A stretch of 64,000 bases of DNA from the NCBI GenBank assembly GCA_037444075.1, contig JBBIND010000003.1, forward strand, positions 55,245-119,244, given 5' to 3'. Source of the stretch: JBBIND01 sp037444075 (GTDB lineage: Bacteria > Acidobacteriota > Terriglobia > Bryobacterales > Bryobacteraceae). Positions 25,799-35,088 of this stretch are shown piece by piece (the first letter of the stretch is position 1; every line of letters begins with the position of its first letter). The translations under genes were made by a program, and so were the position numbers. A model generated the notes under the pieces. That model was not told the origin of the DNA. It saw only the letters and a list, made by a program, of their open reading frames with translations, and did no database searches.

Positions 25799-27070
25799 GT
25801 GGACATGCGGCACTCGCGTTTCTGTTGTGGCTTATTCCGGTGGGCGGCAGTCGCCCTCGTGGTTGTAGCGTTTTTTGTCAGCCTCGCGCCCGCGCAGGAG
25901 AAACTCGTGCCCATCTTCGACGGGCGCACGCTGGACGGGTGGGAAGTCTGCAACGGGTTTGCGCCCTATCACGTCGAGGACGGCGTCATCGTGGGCACCA
26001 CCGCCGAGGGCAGCCCCAATTCGTTCCTCTGCACCAAGCGGGAATACGGCGATTTCATTCTCGAGTTTGAAGTGAAGGTGGATCCTCTCCTGAACTCCGG
26101 GGTGCAGGTTCGCAGCCATCGTTACGCCGCCGAGGAAACCGTCATGACGCTCGGCAACGAAGGACGGGTGCGGCGCAAGCAGCCCGCCGGGCGCGTGTAT
26201 GGATATCAGGTCGAGATTTCGAACGAGAAGTCCGGCGCCTCCGGCGGCATCTACGACGAAGCGCGGCGCGGCTGGGTTGACAACACCTCTACGAATCCCG
26301 CTGCCCGGGCGGCCTTGAAGGACAACGAGTGGAACCACTACCGCATCGTGGCTCGTGGCGACTCCGTGAAAACCTGGGTCAATGGCGTGCCTTGCGCTGA
26401 CCTCGTGGATCCGCTGGATCTATCCGGCTTCATTGGCTTGCAGGTGCACAGCTACAAAGGCGAGCGCCCGGCACAGGTACGGTGGCGCAACATTCGAATT
26501 CAGGATCTGGGCCGCCACGAGTGGCGCCCGCTCTGGGATGGGAAGACGCTCAACAACTGGAATAAAGTGGGCGCGGGCTCCTGGTCCATCGAGGAGGGGT
26601 CCCTCCGGGGCGTCAACCGGGCGGACGTCAAGGAAGGCGGTTTTCTGTTGAGCGCGCAGCGCTACACGGATTTCACGGTGCGGCTCAAGTTCAAGGCGCT
26701 CAAGGGAAACAGCGGTCTGTTCATCCGCATGGAGCGGCGCGAGGGCGGCATGCCATCGGGGACGGTCATGCAGGCTGAGATTGACGCATTGCGCGACGTC
26801 GGCGGCCTGTACGAATCCGGCGGCCGACGTTGGGTGGTTCAGCCGGACCCGAAACTGGTGGAGCAGTCCTTCCTGCCTGGAGAATGGAACGAGATGGCTG
26901 TCTCCGCCCACGGGGGCAGGATCGTAGTGCACGTCAACGGCTTCAAGACGGCAGACGTGAAGGACGACCCGGGGAGGCGGGAAGGCCACCTCGCTCTGCA
27001 AGTACACGGCGGACAGGACGTGGAGGTACTCTTCAAGGACATCGAGATACTGACGCCCGTGGGACGCTAA
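25799..27070 (+). CDS. Secreted protein with two DUF1080 (3-keto-disaccharide hydrolase) domains
   Basis: Exported protein of 423 aa. A signal peptide (about 1-34, ending APAQ) precedes two tandem LamG-like DUF1080 domains. The first (about 36-232) starts FDGRTLDGWEVC and contains NSGVQVRSH and WNHYRIVARG; the second (about 243-420) starts LWDGKTLNNWNKVG and contains NSGLFIRMERRE and WNEMAVSAHGG. DUF1080 proteins bind or cut glycans, and some are 3-keto-glycoside hydrolases. The GTG at 25799 is 6 bases after AGGAGG; an ATG six bases later is an alternative. It is tied to the sulfatase just upstream and convergent with the adaptor gene. Confidence 0.85.
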   Translation: MDMRHSRFCCGLFRWAAVALVVVAFFVSLAPAQEKLVPIFDGRTLDGWEVCNGFAPYHVEDGVIVGTTAEGSPNSFLCTKREYGDFILEFEVKVDPLLNSGVQVRSHRYAAEETVMTLGNEGRVRRKQPAGRVYGYQVEISNEKSGASGGIYDEARRGWVDNTSTNPAARAALKDNEWNHYRIVARGDSVKTWVNGVPCADLVDPLDLSGFIGLQVHSYKGERPAQVRWRNIRIQDLGRHEWRPLWDGKTLNNWNKVGAGSWSIEEGSLRGVNRADVKEGGFLLSAQRYTDFTVRLKFKALKGNSGLFIRMERREGGMPSGTVMQAEIDALRDVGGLYESGGRRWVVQPDPKLVEQSFLPGEWNEMAVSAHGGRIVVHVNGFKTADVKDDPGRREGHLALQVHGGQDVEVLFKDIEILTPVGR

Positions 27071-27096
27071 AGGCGAGCGGGGTAACTCACACGGCC

Positions 27097-28479
27097 TCAG
27101 TTCGACGAGGACAGGAATCCTCGCAATGCTTCTTTCCCGGCGGCTACTTCCTCGCCGACGTTCAGCCCTGCCAGAATCGCCACCTCCACGTTGCTGGAGA
27201 GGCCGAGTTGCACGGAGCGCTGTTCCCAACCATTGGGCTTCCGCACCCAAACCTGGCCTTTGCTGGTGTCCGATGCATCCGTGAGAACAGCATCTAACGG
27301 CAGGATCAGTGCGTTTTCGGCCTCTTCCAGGATGACGTCGACGCTCACCGAGTAGTTGGGGATCAACCGGGGATCCGTGGCCTCAACTCTCAGCCGCACC
27401 GGCACATTCGTCACGAAGCTGCCCCTGTACCGGCTGGCTCGCGCGATGGCGCCCACGGAATACAGACGGGCTGGCAGTTCCAGACCGGGTACGGCATCCG
27501 GCCGCACGACGGCGCGCGCGCCGAGGCGCAGTCTTTCGCAGTCCACCTGGCTGACTTCAGCGTTCACCAGCATGCGGGAAGGGTCCATGATCTGCATGAG
27601 GGACTGTCCCCTGCGCATCTGGTCTCCGGCGCGAATTTCCGCCATTTCGCCGCCGCGATTCACCTGCTCCATAACCACGATTCCGTCGATGGGGGCGCGC
27701 ACGGTCAGTTTCGCCAGGTTGGATTCGGCACGCTTCAGTTCGAGGTGGGATTCCTTCAATTCAAGTTCATAGCGGCGGATCTGGGCGCGCTCGGAGATTT
27801 CCACGTAGCGCGATTCTTCCACCAATTGACGGTGTTGTGCCTCCGCCTCTTCGAGGTTGAGCCTGAAACGCTCCGCTTGGATGTAGGAGCGGACGGGCGA
27901 GGTCTTCAGGTCCAACGCCGACTTTTCGGCGCGCCCATTGGCCGCGCGAGTCCGTTGCTGATAAGCGTGCCGCCGGACGTCGAGATTGGCGAACAGCTTG
28001 CGGAGGTTGGCTTCTTCCTGCGCCACAGCAGTCCGGTAGTCGTCCAGCCTCGTGATCATGTATTGGGCATCAAACGCGGCCACCTCTTCACCGGCGCGCA
28101 CGCGCGAGCCGGGCGGCTTCACGGTTTCCAGCGTCATCGAAAAGTCCGATGAACCGCCGCGGCCGCGGCCGCCCGGCAGGCTTGGTGCAAGAACCAAGGC
28201 CGATGTTTCGGCCACCGTGACGCCGGTAAGGCGCAGTGTGCGCTGGATCGTTCCGGTCCGCACGCGCGCGGCTTTCACTTCGGGATGAGTGACCGCCGGA
28301 GTTGCCGGCGAGGATTGGCGCCATAGCGCGGCCATGGCTGCCAACAGAGCGATTATGGCGGCGGCGATCAGTGGACGGCGGCGGGACGTTCGCCGGACTG
28401 CTTGCTCCACGGTGGGCCGCTCGAAGCCTCCGGAATCTGGGGGCTCTGCGGGGACTCTGCGGGCGCCAAACCGAACCAT
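27097..28479 (-). CDS. Efflux periplasmic adaptor (HlyD/RND membrane-fusion type)
   Basis: Membrane-fusion protein of 460 aa. One N-terminal membrane anchor (RRRPLIAAAIIALLAAMAAL) is followed by a first half-lipoyl part, a long coiled-coil hairpin (about residues 150-240, rich in Glu/Arg/Leu), the second half-lipoyl motif APIDGIVV, and beta-barrel and membrane-proximal domains. It would link an inner-membrane pump to an outer-membrane channel, but no pump or channel gene is next to it. The start at 28479 is two bases after the hemB stop with GGAG upstream, so it is co-transcribed with hemB. The region after residue 65 has a Gly/Arg-rich insertion (GGRGRGG). Confidence 0.85.
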   Translation of the reverse strand: MVRFGARRVPAEPPDSGGFERPTVEQAVRRTSRRRPLIAAAIIALLAAMAALWRQSSPATPAVTHPEVKAARVRTGTIQRTLRLTGVTVAETSALVLAPSLPGGRGRGGSSDFSMTLETVKPPGSRVRAGEEVAAFDAQYMITRLDDYRTAVAQEEANLRKLFANLDVRRHAYQQRTRAANGRAEKSALDLKTSPVRSYIQAERFRLNLEEAEAQHRQLVEESRYVEISERAQIRRYELELKESHLELKRAESNLAKLTVRAPIDGIVVMEQVNRGGEMAEIRAGDQMRRGQSLMQIMDPSRMLVNAEVSQVDCERLRLGARAVVRPDAVPGLELPARLYSVGAIARASRYRGSFVTNVPVRLRVEATDPRLIPNYSVSVDVILEEAENALILPLDAVLTDASDTSKGQVWVRKPNGWEQRSVQLGLSSNVEVAILAGLNVGEEVAAGKEALRGFLSSSN

Positions 28480-28481
28480 TT

Positions 28482-29456
28482 CTAAGCTCCTAACAACCTT
28501 GCCGCGTTTTTGGCAAAGTACGTCAGAATGATGCTGGCTCCGGCGCGGCGGATGGCTGTCAGCGACTCCATCATGGCCCTCTCCCGGTCCAGCCAACCGT
28601 TGCGGGCCGCGGCGACGATCATGCTGAATTCACCGCTCACCTGATAGGCGGCAATGGGTACCGGGAACCGGCGGCTCGCCTCGTGGATGATATCGAGGCA
28701 CGGCATCGCCGGCTTCACCATGATCATGTCCGCGCCTTCACGCAGGTCGAGTCGGATTTCCCTCATGGCCTGCCGCGCGTTGGCCGGGTCCATTTGATAG
28801 CTGCGACGGTCTCCAAACTGCGGCGCCGATTCGGCAGCTTCGCGGAAGGGCCCATAGAACACCGAGGCGTACTTGGCAGCGTAGGAGAGTATGGGGGTTC
28901 GGGTGAAGCCTGCTTCGTCCAACGCTTTGCGGATGGCGGCCACGCGCCCATCCATCATGTCTGAAGGGGCCACAATATCCGCCCCGGCTCGGGCATGCGA
29001 CACCGCCGAAGCCGTCAGCCACGGCAGCGTGGCGTCATTGTCGACGTCGCCGTCGACGATCTTGCCGCAATGTCCGTGGGAAGTGTACTCGCAGTTGCAA
29101 ACATCGGTGATGACGAGCAGGGACGGCACCTCGGCTTTGATGGCGCGCACGGCACGCTGCACGATTCCGTCCTCGGCGTACCCGCCGCTGCCCATCTCAT
29201 CCTTGCTTTCAGGGATGCCGAACAGAATCACGCCGCCGATGCCCAGCGAGTGAGTTTCGCGGCACTCTTTGACCAGTTCATCGATTGAAAGCTGATAGTT
29301 GCCCGGCATGGCTCCGATTTCGCGCCGCACGCCTTCACCCGGACAGACAAAAAGCGGGAGCACAAGGCCGGACGGAGTTAAATGTGTTTCTCGGACGAGA
29401 TTGCGCACCGATTCCTGATAGCGCAAGCGTCTCATGCGGTGTATGGGGAATGCCAT
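28482..29456 (-). CDS. hemB: Porphobilinogen synthase (delta-aminolevulinate dehydratase)
   Basis: Haem-pathway enzyme of 324 aa that joins two aminolevulinate molecules. The zinc-type cysteine motif is present (VCNCEYTSHGHC, Cys120, Cys122, Cys130), so this is a zinc-dependent rather than a magnesium-only enzyme. The two active-site lysines are in YAAKYASVFYGPFREA (Lys195) and MIMVKPAMPCLDI (Lys248). The length is typical. It is divergent from the acylphosphatase gene and is followed after two bases by the efflux adaptor gene. Confidence 0.97.
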   Translation of the reverse strand: MAFPIHRMRRLRYQESVRNLVRETHLTPSGLVLPLFVCPGEGVRREIGAMPGNYQLSIDELVKECRETHSLGIGGVILFGIPESKDEMGSGGYAEDGIVQRAVRAIKAEVPSLLVITDVCNCEYTSHGHCGKIVDGDVDNDATLPWLTASAVSHARAGADIVAPSDMMDGRVAAIRKALDEAGFTRTPILSYAAKYASVFYGPFREAAESAPQFGDRRSYQMDPANARQAMREIRLDLREGADMIMVKPAMPCLDIIHEASRRFPVPIAAYQVSGEFSMIVAAARNGWLDRERAMMESLTAIRRAGASIILTYFAKNAARLLGA

Positions 29457-29514
29457 GGCCTAACGGGATTGTATCGCAACCCGTTCCGGGGCAGAATGGA
29501 GTCTTGGGTTACGC

Positions 29515-29805
29515 ATGCGTCAACCTAAGACGGAAGAGGCAGCAAAGCGTTACTTCGTCTGCGGCCGCGTTCAGGGCGTCGGTTACCGTTATTTCGTAGT
29601 CCGGGCGGCCCAGCAGCTTGGCCTTTGCGGCTATGCCCGCAATCTGGAGGACGGGCGCGTGGAGGTTCTCGCAGTGGGTCCGCCCGGGAAGTTGTCGGAG
29701 CTATGCAGCCTGCTGTGGAAGGGACCGCGGTGGGCTGACGTGCGCACGGTTGAAGAACACGAATCCTCGCTGGAACACCACCACGGGTTCCACATAAGGG
29801 GTTGA
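29515..29805 (+). CDS. acyP: Acylphosphatase
   Basis: Small enzyme of 96 aa that hydrolyses acyl phosphates. Both catalytic motifs are intact: VCGRVQGVGYRYFV with the substrate-binding Arg25 and GYARNLEDGRVEV with Asn43. The short N-terminal tail (MRQPKTEEAAK) is slightly longer than usual. It is transcribed alone, divergent from hemB with 58 bp between starts. Confidence 0.93.
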   Translation: MRQPKTEEAAKRYFVCGRVQGVGYRYFVVRAAQQLGLCGYARNLEDGRVEVLAVGPPGKLSELCSLLWKGPRWADVRTVEEHESSLEHHHGFHIRG

Positions 29806-30113
29806 ACCCGCCTGAACACAGGCGCCGGCTGCCTGATGCGGCGTCGGCTTCGAACATGCGCACTGCCATTGTCCGCTCCGCAACCAGACGCTGGGGGGAA
29901 TCTCCTGACTACCGAAGCCTTCAGACTGAGAGGGAAGCAGCCTTGTCCCGCGTTTCCGAACCCACTCACCGCCCCGTCCGTGGCCGAACACAAGCTCCTC
30001 CTCAGGCGGCGTTGAGCCGAGCACCGGGAAGAAATGGCACTCAGCCACAGAAGTCCGGGGCTGAGTGCGATCGACCGGCAAGCCTCGCCGGAAAGACCCA
30101 CCACGCCGTTTCG
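29806..30113. other. Convergent gap with a hairpin
   Basis: This 308-bp gap lies between the convergent acyP and Gfo/Idh/MocA genes. The open frames here have no family likeness. A 9-bp hairpin (CACTCAGCC 30038-30046 / GGCTGAGTG 30059-30067, 12-base loop) may act as a terminator. No RNA gene was recognised. Confidence 0.35.
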
Positions 30114-31640
30114 TTAAGCCCAGGGGCCGCGGTAGGGCGGGTCGATGTAGCGGTTTGCGTTCTCTGAGTTGGTGACGCGCAAGTTGTTTGAATCCCAGAG
30201 GAAGCGTTCGCCCGGAAACCGTTGCGCCAGGCAGCCGAGCAAAAGAGCCTCGGTGGCGGGCGCCTGCGTGGGAAAATCCGCCGGCCCCATGGTCTCGCCT
30301 TTGCAGGCGGCGACCCAGCGCCCCACCGTGCGGTCTGCAAATTCAGGATTACGCTCCGCCGGTGGCGCTGCGTACTTCTTCGATTCCGGATAGACGCGCG
30401 GGTTCTGCCCATTGAAACCGCCGATGAGCATCCCCTTGTCGCCGACGTACATAATGCCTTCACCGCGGCGCCGGAACAGCCGCAGTTCCTCTTCGCGCAA
30501 TCCGGACGGGCGGGGCGGGGTGAGGCCGCCGTCGTACCAGGAAAGACGCAGCGGGGGTTGGCTGCCACGCGCGGGGAAATCCAGGTGCACGAGCGAAGCC
30601 ATCGGGTAGGTCTCCTCGAAGGAATCGCTGGAGGAAGCTTCCACGGCCAGCGGAGCCGTCAGTCCCAGGATCTGGAACAGTCCGGCGAAACTGTAGCACC
30701 CCATATCGCCGAACGAGCCGCAGCCGAAGTCGTACCACCCTCGCCAGGAAAACGGGTGGTAGACGCTATGGAAGGGGCGCTCCGGCGCAGGCCCTACCCA
30801 CATGTCCCAATCGAGCCCTTCCGGCACCGGCAGGGACTCGGCCGGGCGCGGGATGCCCTGCGGCCAGAACGGGCGGCTGGACCAGTTGTGAACCTCGCGC
30901 ACTGAACCGATGGCGCCGTCGGCCAGCCACGCAGAAATCGTGCGCGTGGCCTCGCTCGTCGGGTTGTTCACGGTAACCGCCGTGGCAACCTTCATCTCAC
31001 GAGCCAACTGCGCCATGCGGCGCGCCTCGCCCACCGAGTGCGTCATCGGCTTCTGGCAGAGAACGTGTTTGCGTTTTCGCATCGCCGCCATGGAGATGGG
31101 CGCGTGCCAGTGATCCGGAGTGGCCACATAGACTGCGTCCACACCGGTTTCTTTTTCGAGCAACTCGCGGAAGTCGCGGTAGGTCGTGCAGCCTTTGTAA
31201 GAGCCGGATTTCTGGCGGGACGCATAATACGCATCCACGAGGCGGCGCGCCGGTTCGCGCCCGCCCATGCCCAGGCTCGTCCGAAAACTCGCCGTCAGGT
31301 TCACCTGACCCGGCGAGGCGAGGTCCTCTCCCCATTTCTCGTGGCCGGGGCCGAGCAGGCGGCGCGCGGCGATCAGCAGCGAGTTGGCGCCGTATTCGGC
31401 GTAGTCCTTGCTGCCCTGATTGCAGTCGCACACCGAGACGATTTGCACTTCCGGCCGGGCGAGCAAATCCATGGTGACCACCATGCCCTGCCGGCCCATG
31501 CCGATGCAGGCGATGTTTACCCGGTCACTGGGAGCGGTTCGCCCCTGGCCTCCCAGGACGCTCGCGGGAACGATGGTGAAGGCTGCGGCGGCAGTGAACT
31601 GCCTACGCGTGATTGGCGCGGAATCTGCTTCGTTGTTCAT
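30114..31640 (-). CDS. Tat-exported Gfo/Idh/MocA family oxidoreductase
   Basis: NAD(P)-dependent sugar oxidoreductase of 508 aa. A twin-Arg signal (ITRRQFTAAAAFTIVPAS) suggests export with bound cofactor, as in glucose-fructose oxidoreductase. The Rossmann start is NIACIGMGRQGM; CQKPMTH (EKP-like motif) and DMGCYSF follow in the expected order. The C-terminal part has RNPEFADRTVGRWVAACKG and ends in NRYIDPPYRGPWA. The ATG at 31640 is chosen over 31646 because of the distance to GAGGG. It starts nine bases after the isomerase stop, so the two are in one operon and probably act on the same sugar. Confidence 0.88.
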   Translation of the reverse strand: MNNEADSAPITRRQFTAAAAFTIVPASVLGGQGRTAPSDRVNIACIGMGRQGMVVTMDLLARPEVQIVSVCDCNQGSKDYAEYGANSLLIAARRLLGPGHEKWGEDLASPGQVNLTASFRTSLGMGGREPARRLVDAYYASRQKSGSYKGCTTYRDFRELLEKETGVDAVYVATPDHWHAPISMAAMRKRKHVLCQKPMTHSVGEARRMAQLAREMKVATAVTVNNPTSEATRTISAWLADGAIGSVREVHNWSSRPFWPQGIPRPAESLPVPEGLDWDMWVGPAPERPFHSVYHPFSWRGWYDFGCGSFGDMGCYSFAGLFQILGLTAPLAVEASSSDSFEETYPMASLVHLDFPARGSQPPLRLSWYDGGLTPPRPSGLREEELRLFRRRGEGIMYVGDKGMLIGGFNGQNPRVYPESKKYAAPPAERNPEFADRTVGRWVAACKGETMGPADFPTQAPATEALLLGCLAQRFPGERFLWDSNNLRVTNSENANRYIDPPYRGPWA

Positions 31641-31649
31641 CTTCATCCC

Positions 31650-32558
31650 TCAACTCTTGCCAAACACGACTCGGTCGACGATCGCCTTGGCCTCCGAAAC
31701 GGTTTGAACCTCTTTGGCAAACTGCTCTTCGGCCGGCCACTTCACGCCGGGATCGCGGCGCGGGGTGACTTCGAGCCCCCACCAGCCTTTGTAGCCGCTC
31801 TCGAGCGCCGTCCTCACCAGTTTCTCGGCGTCGAAGTCAGGGTCCAGCCGTTCGCCCCAGGTGCCTTTGACCGAGAGCCCCCGCGCGTACGGAATTGTCT
31901 TCCGCACGGCGGCATACCTGTCTACGCCCTTGTTCCAGTTGCCCAGGTCGCACAGCAGCCCGAACTTCGGGTGGTTCACTTTCTTGACCAGCGCCACTAA
32001 GACGTCCGGGTCGGAGGAAGCTCCGCCGTGGTTTTCCACGATGATGTCGAGTCCTGAACCTTTGGCGTAATCGAGCATCCAGTGGAAGGTCTCGGCCGCG
32101 CGGCTCACCAGGTCCTTGTCCTGTTTCCAGTCCGCCGCTCCGCCGTACACGTTGCACCGCACGGAGAGGCATCCGAGGTAGTGGGCGGTGTCGATCCACT
32201 TGCGGTGGGCGACCTCCGACAAACGCCTCTCAGCGGCGTCCGGCGCGGCGGTATTGCCCTCCATGTCCACCATCAGAATGGTCGATTTAACGCCGTTATC
32301 GGCGCAGGCACGCCGGAGGCGCTGCAAGTAGTTGAGCGTGGGATTCTCAAAGAACTGATTGACGTGCTCGAGCGCCTGTATGCCGAGCTTGTCGCGCAGG
32401 ATGCCGGGCATATCGAGCAGTTTCCAGCGGCCGAGGAAGAAGCTGCCGCTGAAAGACCAGGCGGCGAGCGCGACACCGGATTGGGAAGCAGCCGCAGCCG
32501 CCGGTGGTCCGGCGAGCGCGGCGGAAGCTAGCAGAAGATTACGGCGCGAGACTTGCAT
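31650..32558 (-). CDS. Exported sugar phosphate isomerase/epimerase-like TIM barrel
   Basis: Xylose-isomerase-like barrel of 302 aa with a signal (VSRRNLLLASAALAGPP, twin-Arg-like). Metal-site motifs are partly present: Glu in IIVENHGG, Asp in LLCDLGNWN and Glu in GLEVTP. At the third position, where relatives usually have H-x-(K/R), this protein reads GLSVKG, so one metal ligand may be missing or different. The substrate is unknown. It is placed between the DUF5916 gene (69 bp upstream) and the Gfo/Idh/MocA gene (nine bases downstream), all on one strand. Confidence 0.82.
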   Translation of the reverse strand: MQVSRRNLLLASAALAGPPAAAAASQSGVALAAWSFSGSFFLGRWKLLDMPGILRDKLGIQALEHVNQFFENPTLNYLQRLRRACADNGVKSTILMVDMEGNTAAPDAAERRLSEVAHRKWIDTAHYLGCLSVRCNVYGGAADWKQDKDLVSRAAETFHWMLDYAKGSGLDIIVENHGGASSDPDVLVALVKKVNHPKFGLLCDLGNWNKGVDRYAAVRKTIPYARGLSVKGTWGERLDPDFDAEKLVRTALESGYKGWWGLEVTPRRDPGVKWPAEEQFAKEVQTVSEAKAIVDRVVFGKS

Positions 32559-32627
32559 AGCAGCCACTCCAACACATGTCGGGCCGGGTGTCAAACGAGG
32601 ATCACGCCCCGGTCCGCCCGCGCCGCC

Positions 32628-34898
32628 TCAGAAATCGAACAGGTAATTGAACTTGAAGAACAGCACCCGGTTTTGCGTGCGGCGCTTCTCTTCGTGCGGA
32701 TCCCGATAGTCGTAAGTGGCTACGCGGGTGTTGTAGACGAGGAAGAATCCGGTGCTTGAAGTGGAGAGCAGCGCCAAACGAATGTTGCTGCCCACCTGCC
32801 GCGTGCGGCTGTTGTACTGCGTGAAGCTCTGGAAATAGCTTTTCGGCGTGAAGGACCACTGGAAGCGCAACCCCACCAGGTCGGTGTCAAACCGGCCCTC
32901 CGGCAGGTCAATCCAATTGCGGATGTAGCCTCCGCTCCAGGTGAGATTCTTGCCGCGCCGGTAACCGCCGTTGAAGTTGACCGTGCGGATGGTGCCCGCG
33001 TAGAAACCCCCGGTAGCGGCGTTTCCGCTGGCGAAGAAGGGTTTCGACGGGTCGGTGGCGTAGTTGACTACCGTTTCGTTGTAACCATAGCTGCCCGGTG
33101 CGATCTTGACGCCGGGGTGCACCTCGAAGGGCTGGTCGATGCGTTCGAAATTGCGGTTCCAGGCTATGCCGAAACGCGAGCCGTCCTGCCAGCGGGTGTC
33201 AAAGTGGTAATGCTCGAACCCGGATTCTTTCCTGTTGCCGGAGCGCGTGTACCAAGTGTTCCACTGGAAATGCGGCGAGATGTTGCGTATACGCTTGCCC
33301 TCGGGTGAGTGCGTGTAGCGGTAGCCGAAAGACGGCTTGCGGTAGCCGACCCGCCGCGTGAAGCCCACCTCCGGGTTGAAGTTCTTCCCGACGTCAAGAT
33401 AGGCGGCATCGACGCGGTGGAAGTTATTGTCGAACGCCAACGACGAAGAGTACACCGAATCGTCCCCCTGCTTGCCGGGAGTCCGAGTGGTGGCGACGTA
33501 GTTGAACACGTTGGTGTAGTGGCCGATGCCGAAGTTGGCGTCAGCGCCGAACGTCCGGTTGTAGGGGCGCGCCAGCCGGCTGGATTCCACAGACTGCCGG
33601 TTGACGGCGATCATGCCGATCGACGAGCGGTTCCGCATTTCGCGGCTCACGCGCAGCACGCTGAAGTTGTTGCGCGGCGTGACGCCCGTTACGTCACGCG
33701 TCTGCATGCTCAGCGCCCCCAACGTATATGGACCGGCCTTGCCGCTCAACCGGACGCCGGCGTCGATGGGCACTTCGGCTCCGGAAGGATCGATCCCGAT
33801 GCGGCGGCTGAAGAACAGTTCCACTTCGCGTGAAGTTCCGAACTCGAACATCCCGGCGTTCTCCAGAAAGAAGGGGCGCTTTTCGGGGAAGAACAGATCG
33901 AACCGAGTGAGGTTGATCTGTTCGTCGTCCACCTCCACCTGGGCGAAGTCCGTGTTGAACGTCGCATCCAGAGTAAGGCTCGACGTCAGGCTGTACTTGA
34001 TGTCCAGCCCCGCATCACGGCTGAATTGCGATTGATTGGAAGTGCGGCTGTAATTCTGGTCGAGCCCGCCGATCACATACGGCAACAGCTTCAGGCTGCG
34101 CTGCGTACTGATGTCCAAGCCCTCCAAAGAGCCGGCCAGGTCGATTTGATTGAAATTGAAGGCGCGCGTCAACGGCGACCAATAAGACTGCTCATTCCGG
34201 CGGCGCAGCTTGCGGCCGATGTTGACTCCCCATGCCTGGTTGGACCCTGGATTGAAGCGAAGCGTGCGCAGCGGGATCGCGATCTCGCTTTCCCAGCCGC
34301 GCGGAGTGATCTGCGAGCGAACGCTCCACACACCGTCCCAATTCAGGTTGAACGCCGACGCTCCCCCGCGTTGGGCTCCGCCGCCGGGACTGCCCTGTCC
34401 TCCGGCCCGGTTCGGACTGCCGGCGCCGCCCCGACCCTGGCCGGCTTTCGAGATCTGCCCGTCGTACTCAATGCCGGTCGGACTGGTTCCAAAGACAAAC
34501 GCGTTCTGCTGGTCATTGAACGTGTCGAGCAGTATCTCGATCGAATCCGTGTCGGTCAGGTTGGCGTCGCGCCGGTTTTGGGTGATGACGATCTGGTCCG
34601 GCCGCGAATCGAAACAAATGATGCCGATGTACAGGTTCTTGTCGTCGTAACCGAAGCGCACCTCGGTTCTTTCCGTGGACGGGCGCCCCTCGTAGGGCTC
34701 CTGCTGAACGAAGTCCGCGGCGGGTTCCATGGATTCCCACAGCGGCTCATTGACGAAACCGTCAATGACTGGAGGCTGGCTGACACGATACGCGCGGACC
34801 TTGCGTTGGGACGCCCTCTCAACGCGAGGCTGAGAGGATAGGGCCGAAGTGAAGCTGACCAGAGTCAGGAAGATCAAAACCGGCTTGTAGAAAGACAT
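32628..34898 (-). CDS. DUF5916 outer-membrane protein with CBM9-like domain
   Basis: Exported protein of 756 aa. A signal peptide (MSFYKPVLIFLTLVSFTSA) is followed by a carbohydrate-binding-module-9-like domain (about 30-200; VIDGFVNEPLWESMEPAADF, FGYDDKNLYIGIICFDS), a Gly/Arg-rich low-complexity insert (about 165-190, GGAQRGGAS-type), and a long run of amphipathic beta strands with many aromatic residues, read as an outer-membrane beta-barrel (DUF5916). It ends in Phe (FNYLFDF), as outer-membrane proteins do. The ATG at 34898 gives the signal peptide. The function is unknown; a role in glycan binding or transport fits the neighbours. Confidence 0.82.
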   Translation of the reverse strand: MSFYKPVLIFLTLVSFTSALSSQPRVERASQRKVRAYRVSQPPVIDGFVNEPLWESMEPAADFVQQEPYEGRPSTERTEVRFGYDDKNLYIGIICFDSRPDQIVITQNRRDANLTDTDSIEILLDTFNDQQNAFVFGTSPTGIEYDGQISKAGQGRGGAGSPNRAGGQGSPGGGAQRGGASAFNLNWDGVWSVRSQITPRGWESEIAIPLRTLRFNPGSNQAWGVNIGRKLRRRNEQSYWSPLTRAFNFNQIDLAGSLEGLDISTQRSLKLLPYVIGGLDQNYSRTSNQSQFSRDAGLDIKYSLTSSLTLDATFNTDFAQVEVDDEQINLTRFDLFFPEKRPFFLENAGMFEFGTSREVELFFSRRIGIDPSGAEVPIDAGVRLSGKAGPYTLGALSMQTRDVTGVTPRNNFSVLRVSREMRNRSSIGMIAVNRQSVESSRLARPYNRTFGADANFGIGHYTNVFNYVATTRTPGKQGDDSVYSSSLAFDNNFHRVDAAYLDVGKNFNPEVGFTRRVGYRKPSFGYRYTHSPEGKRIRNISPHFQWNTWYTRSGNRKESGFEHYHFDTRWQDGSRFGIAWNRNFERIDQPFEVHPGVKIAPGSYGYNETVVNYATDPSKPFFASGNAATGGFYAGTIRTVNFNGGYRRGKNLTWSGGYIRNWIDLPEGRFDTDLVGLRFQWSFTPKSYFQSFTQYNSRTRQVGSNIRLALLSTSSTGFFLVYNTRVATYDYRDPHEEKRRTQNRVLFFKFNYLFDF

Positions 34899-35088
34899 TT
34901 CGAAACCGAGACTGTGCAATGCAAGTAGTAGGGAGTAAACGTTGATTTTACACCACTCGCCGTACTTCGACCGCTTGCTAGAAGCCAGTATTACATGGGC
35001 ACATAAAGCTGGGGGCAAAAAGCGCCAAGCCCATGATGGGAAATCACTTCAGCAGTGTTTCGGAGCAAGAATCAGCAGGAACTTCGGG
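34899..35088. other. Gap upstream of the DUF5916 gene
   Basis: This 190-bp gap is less GC-rich than its surroundings and lies between two genes on the same strand. It should hold the promoter of the DUF5916-isomerase-Gfo run. No clear promoter boxes or repeats were found. Confidence 0.3.

Noticed and set aside
29631..30104. Open frames in the convergent gap after acyP
   Set aside because: They run through acyP antisense and the spacer; composition is not protein-like.
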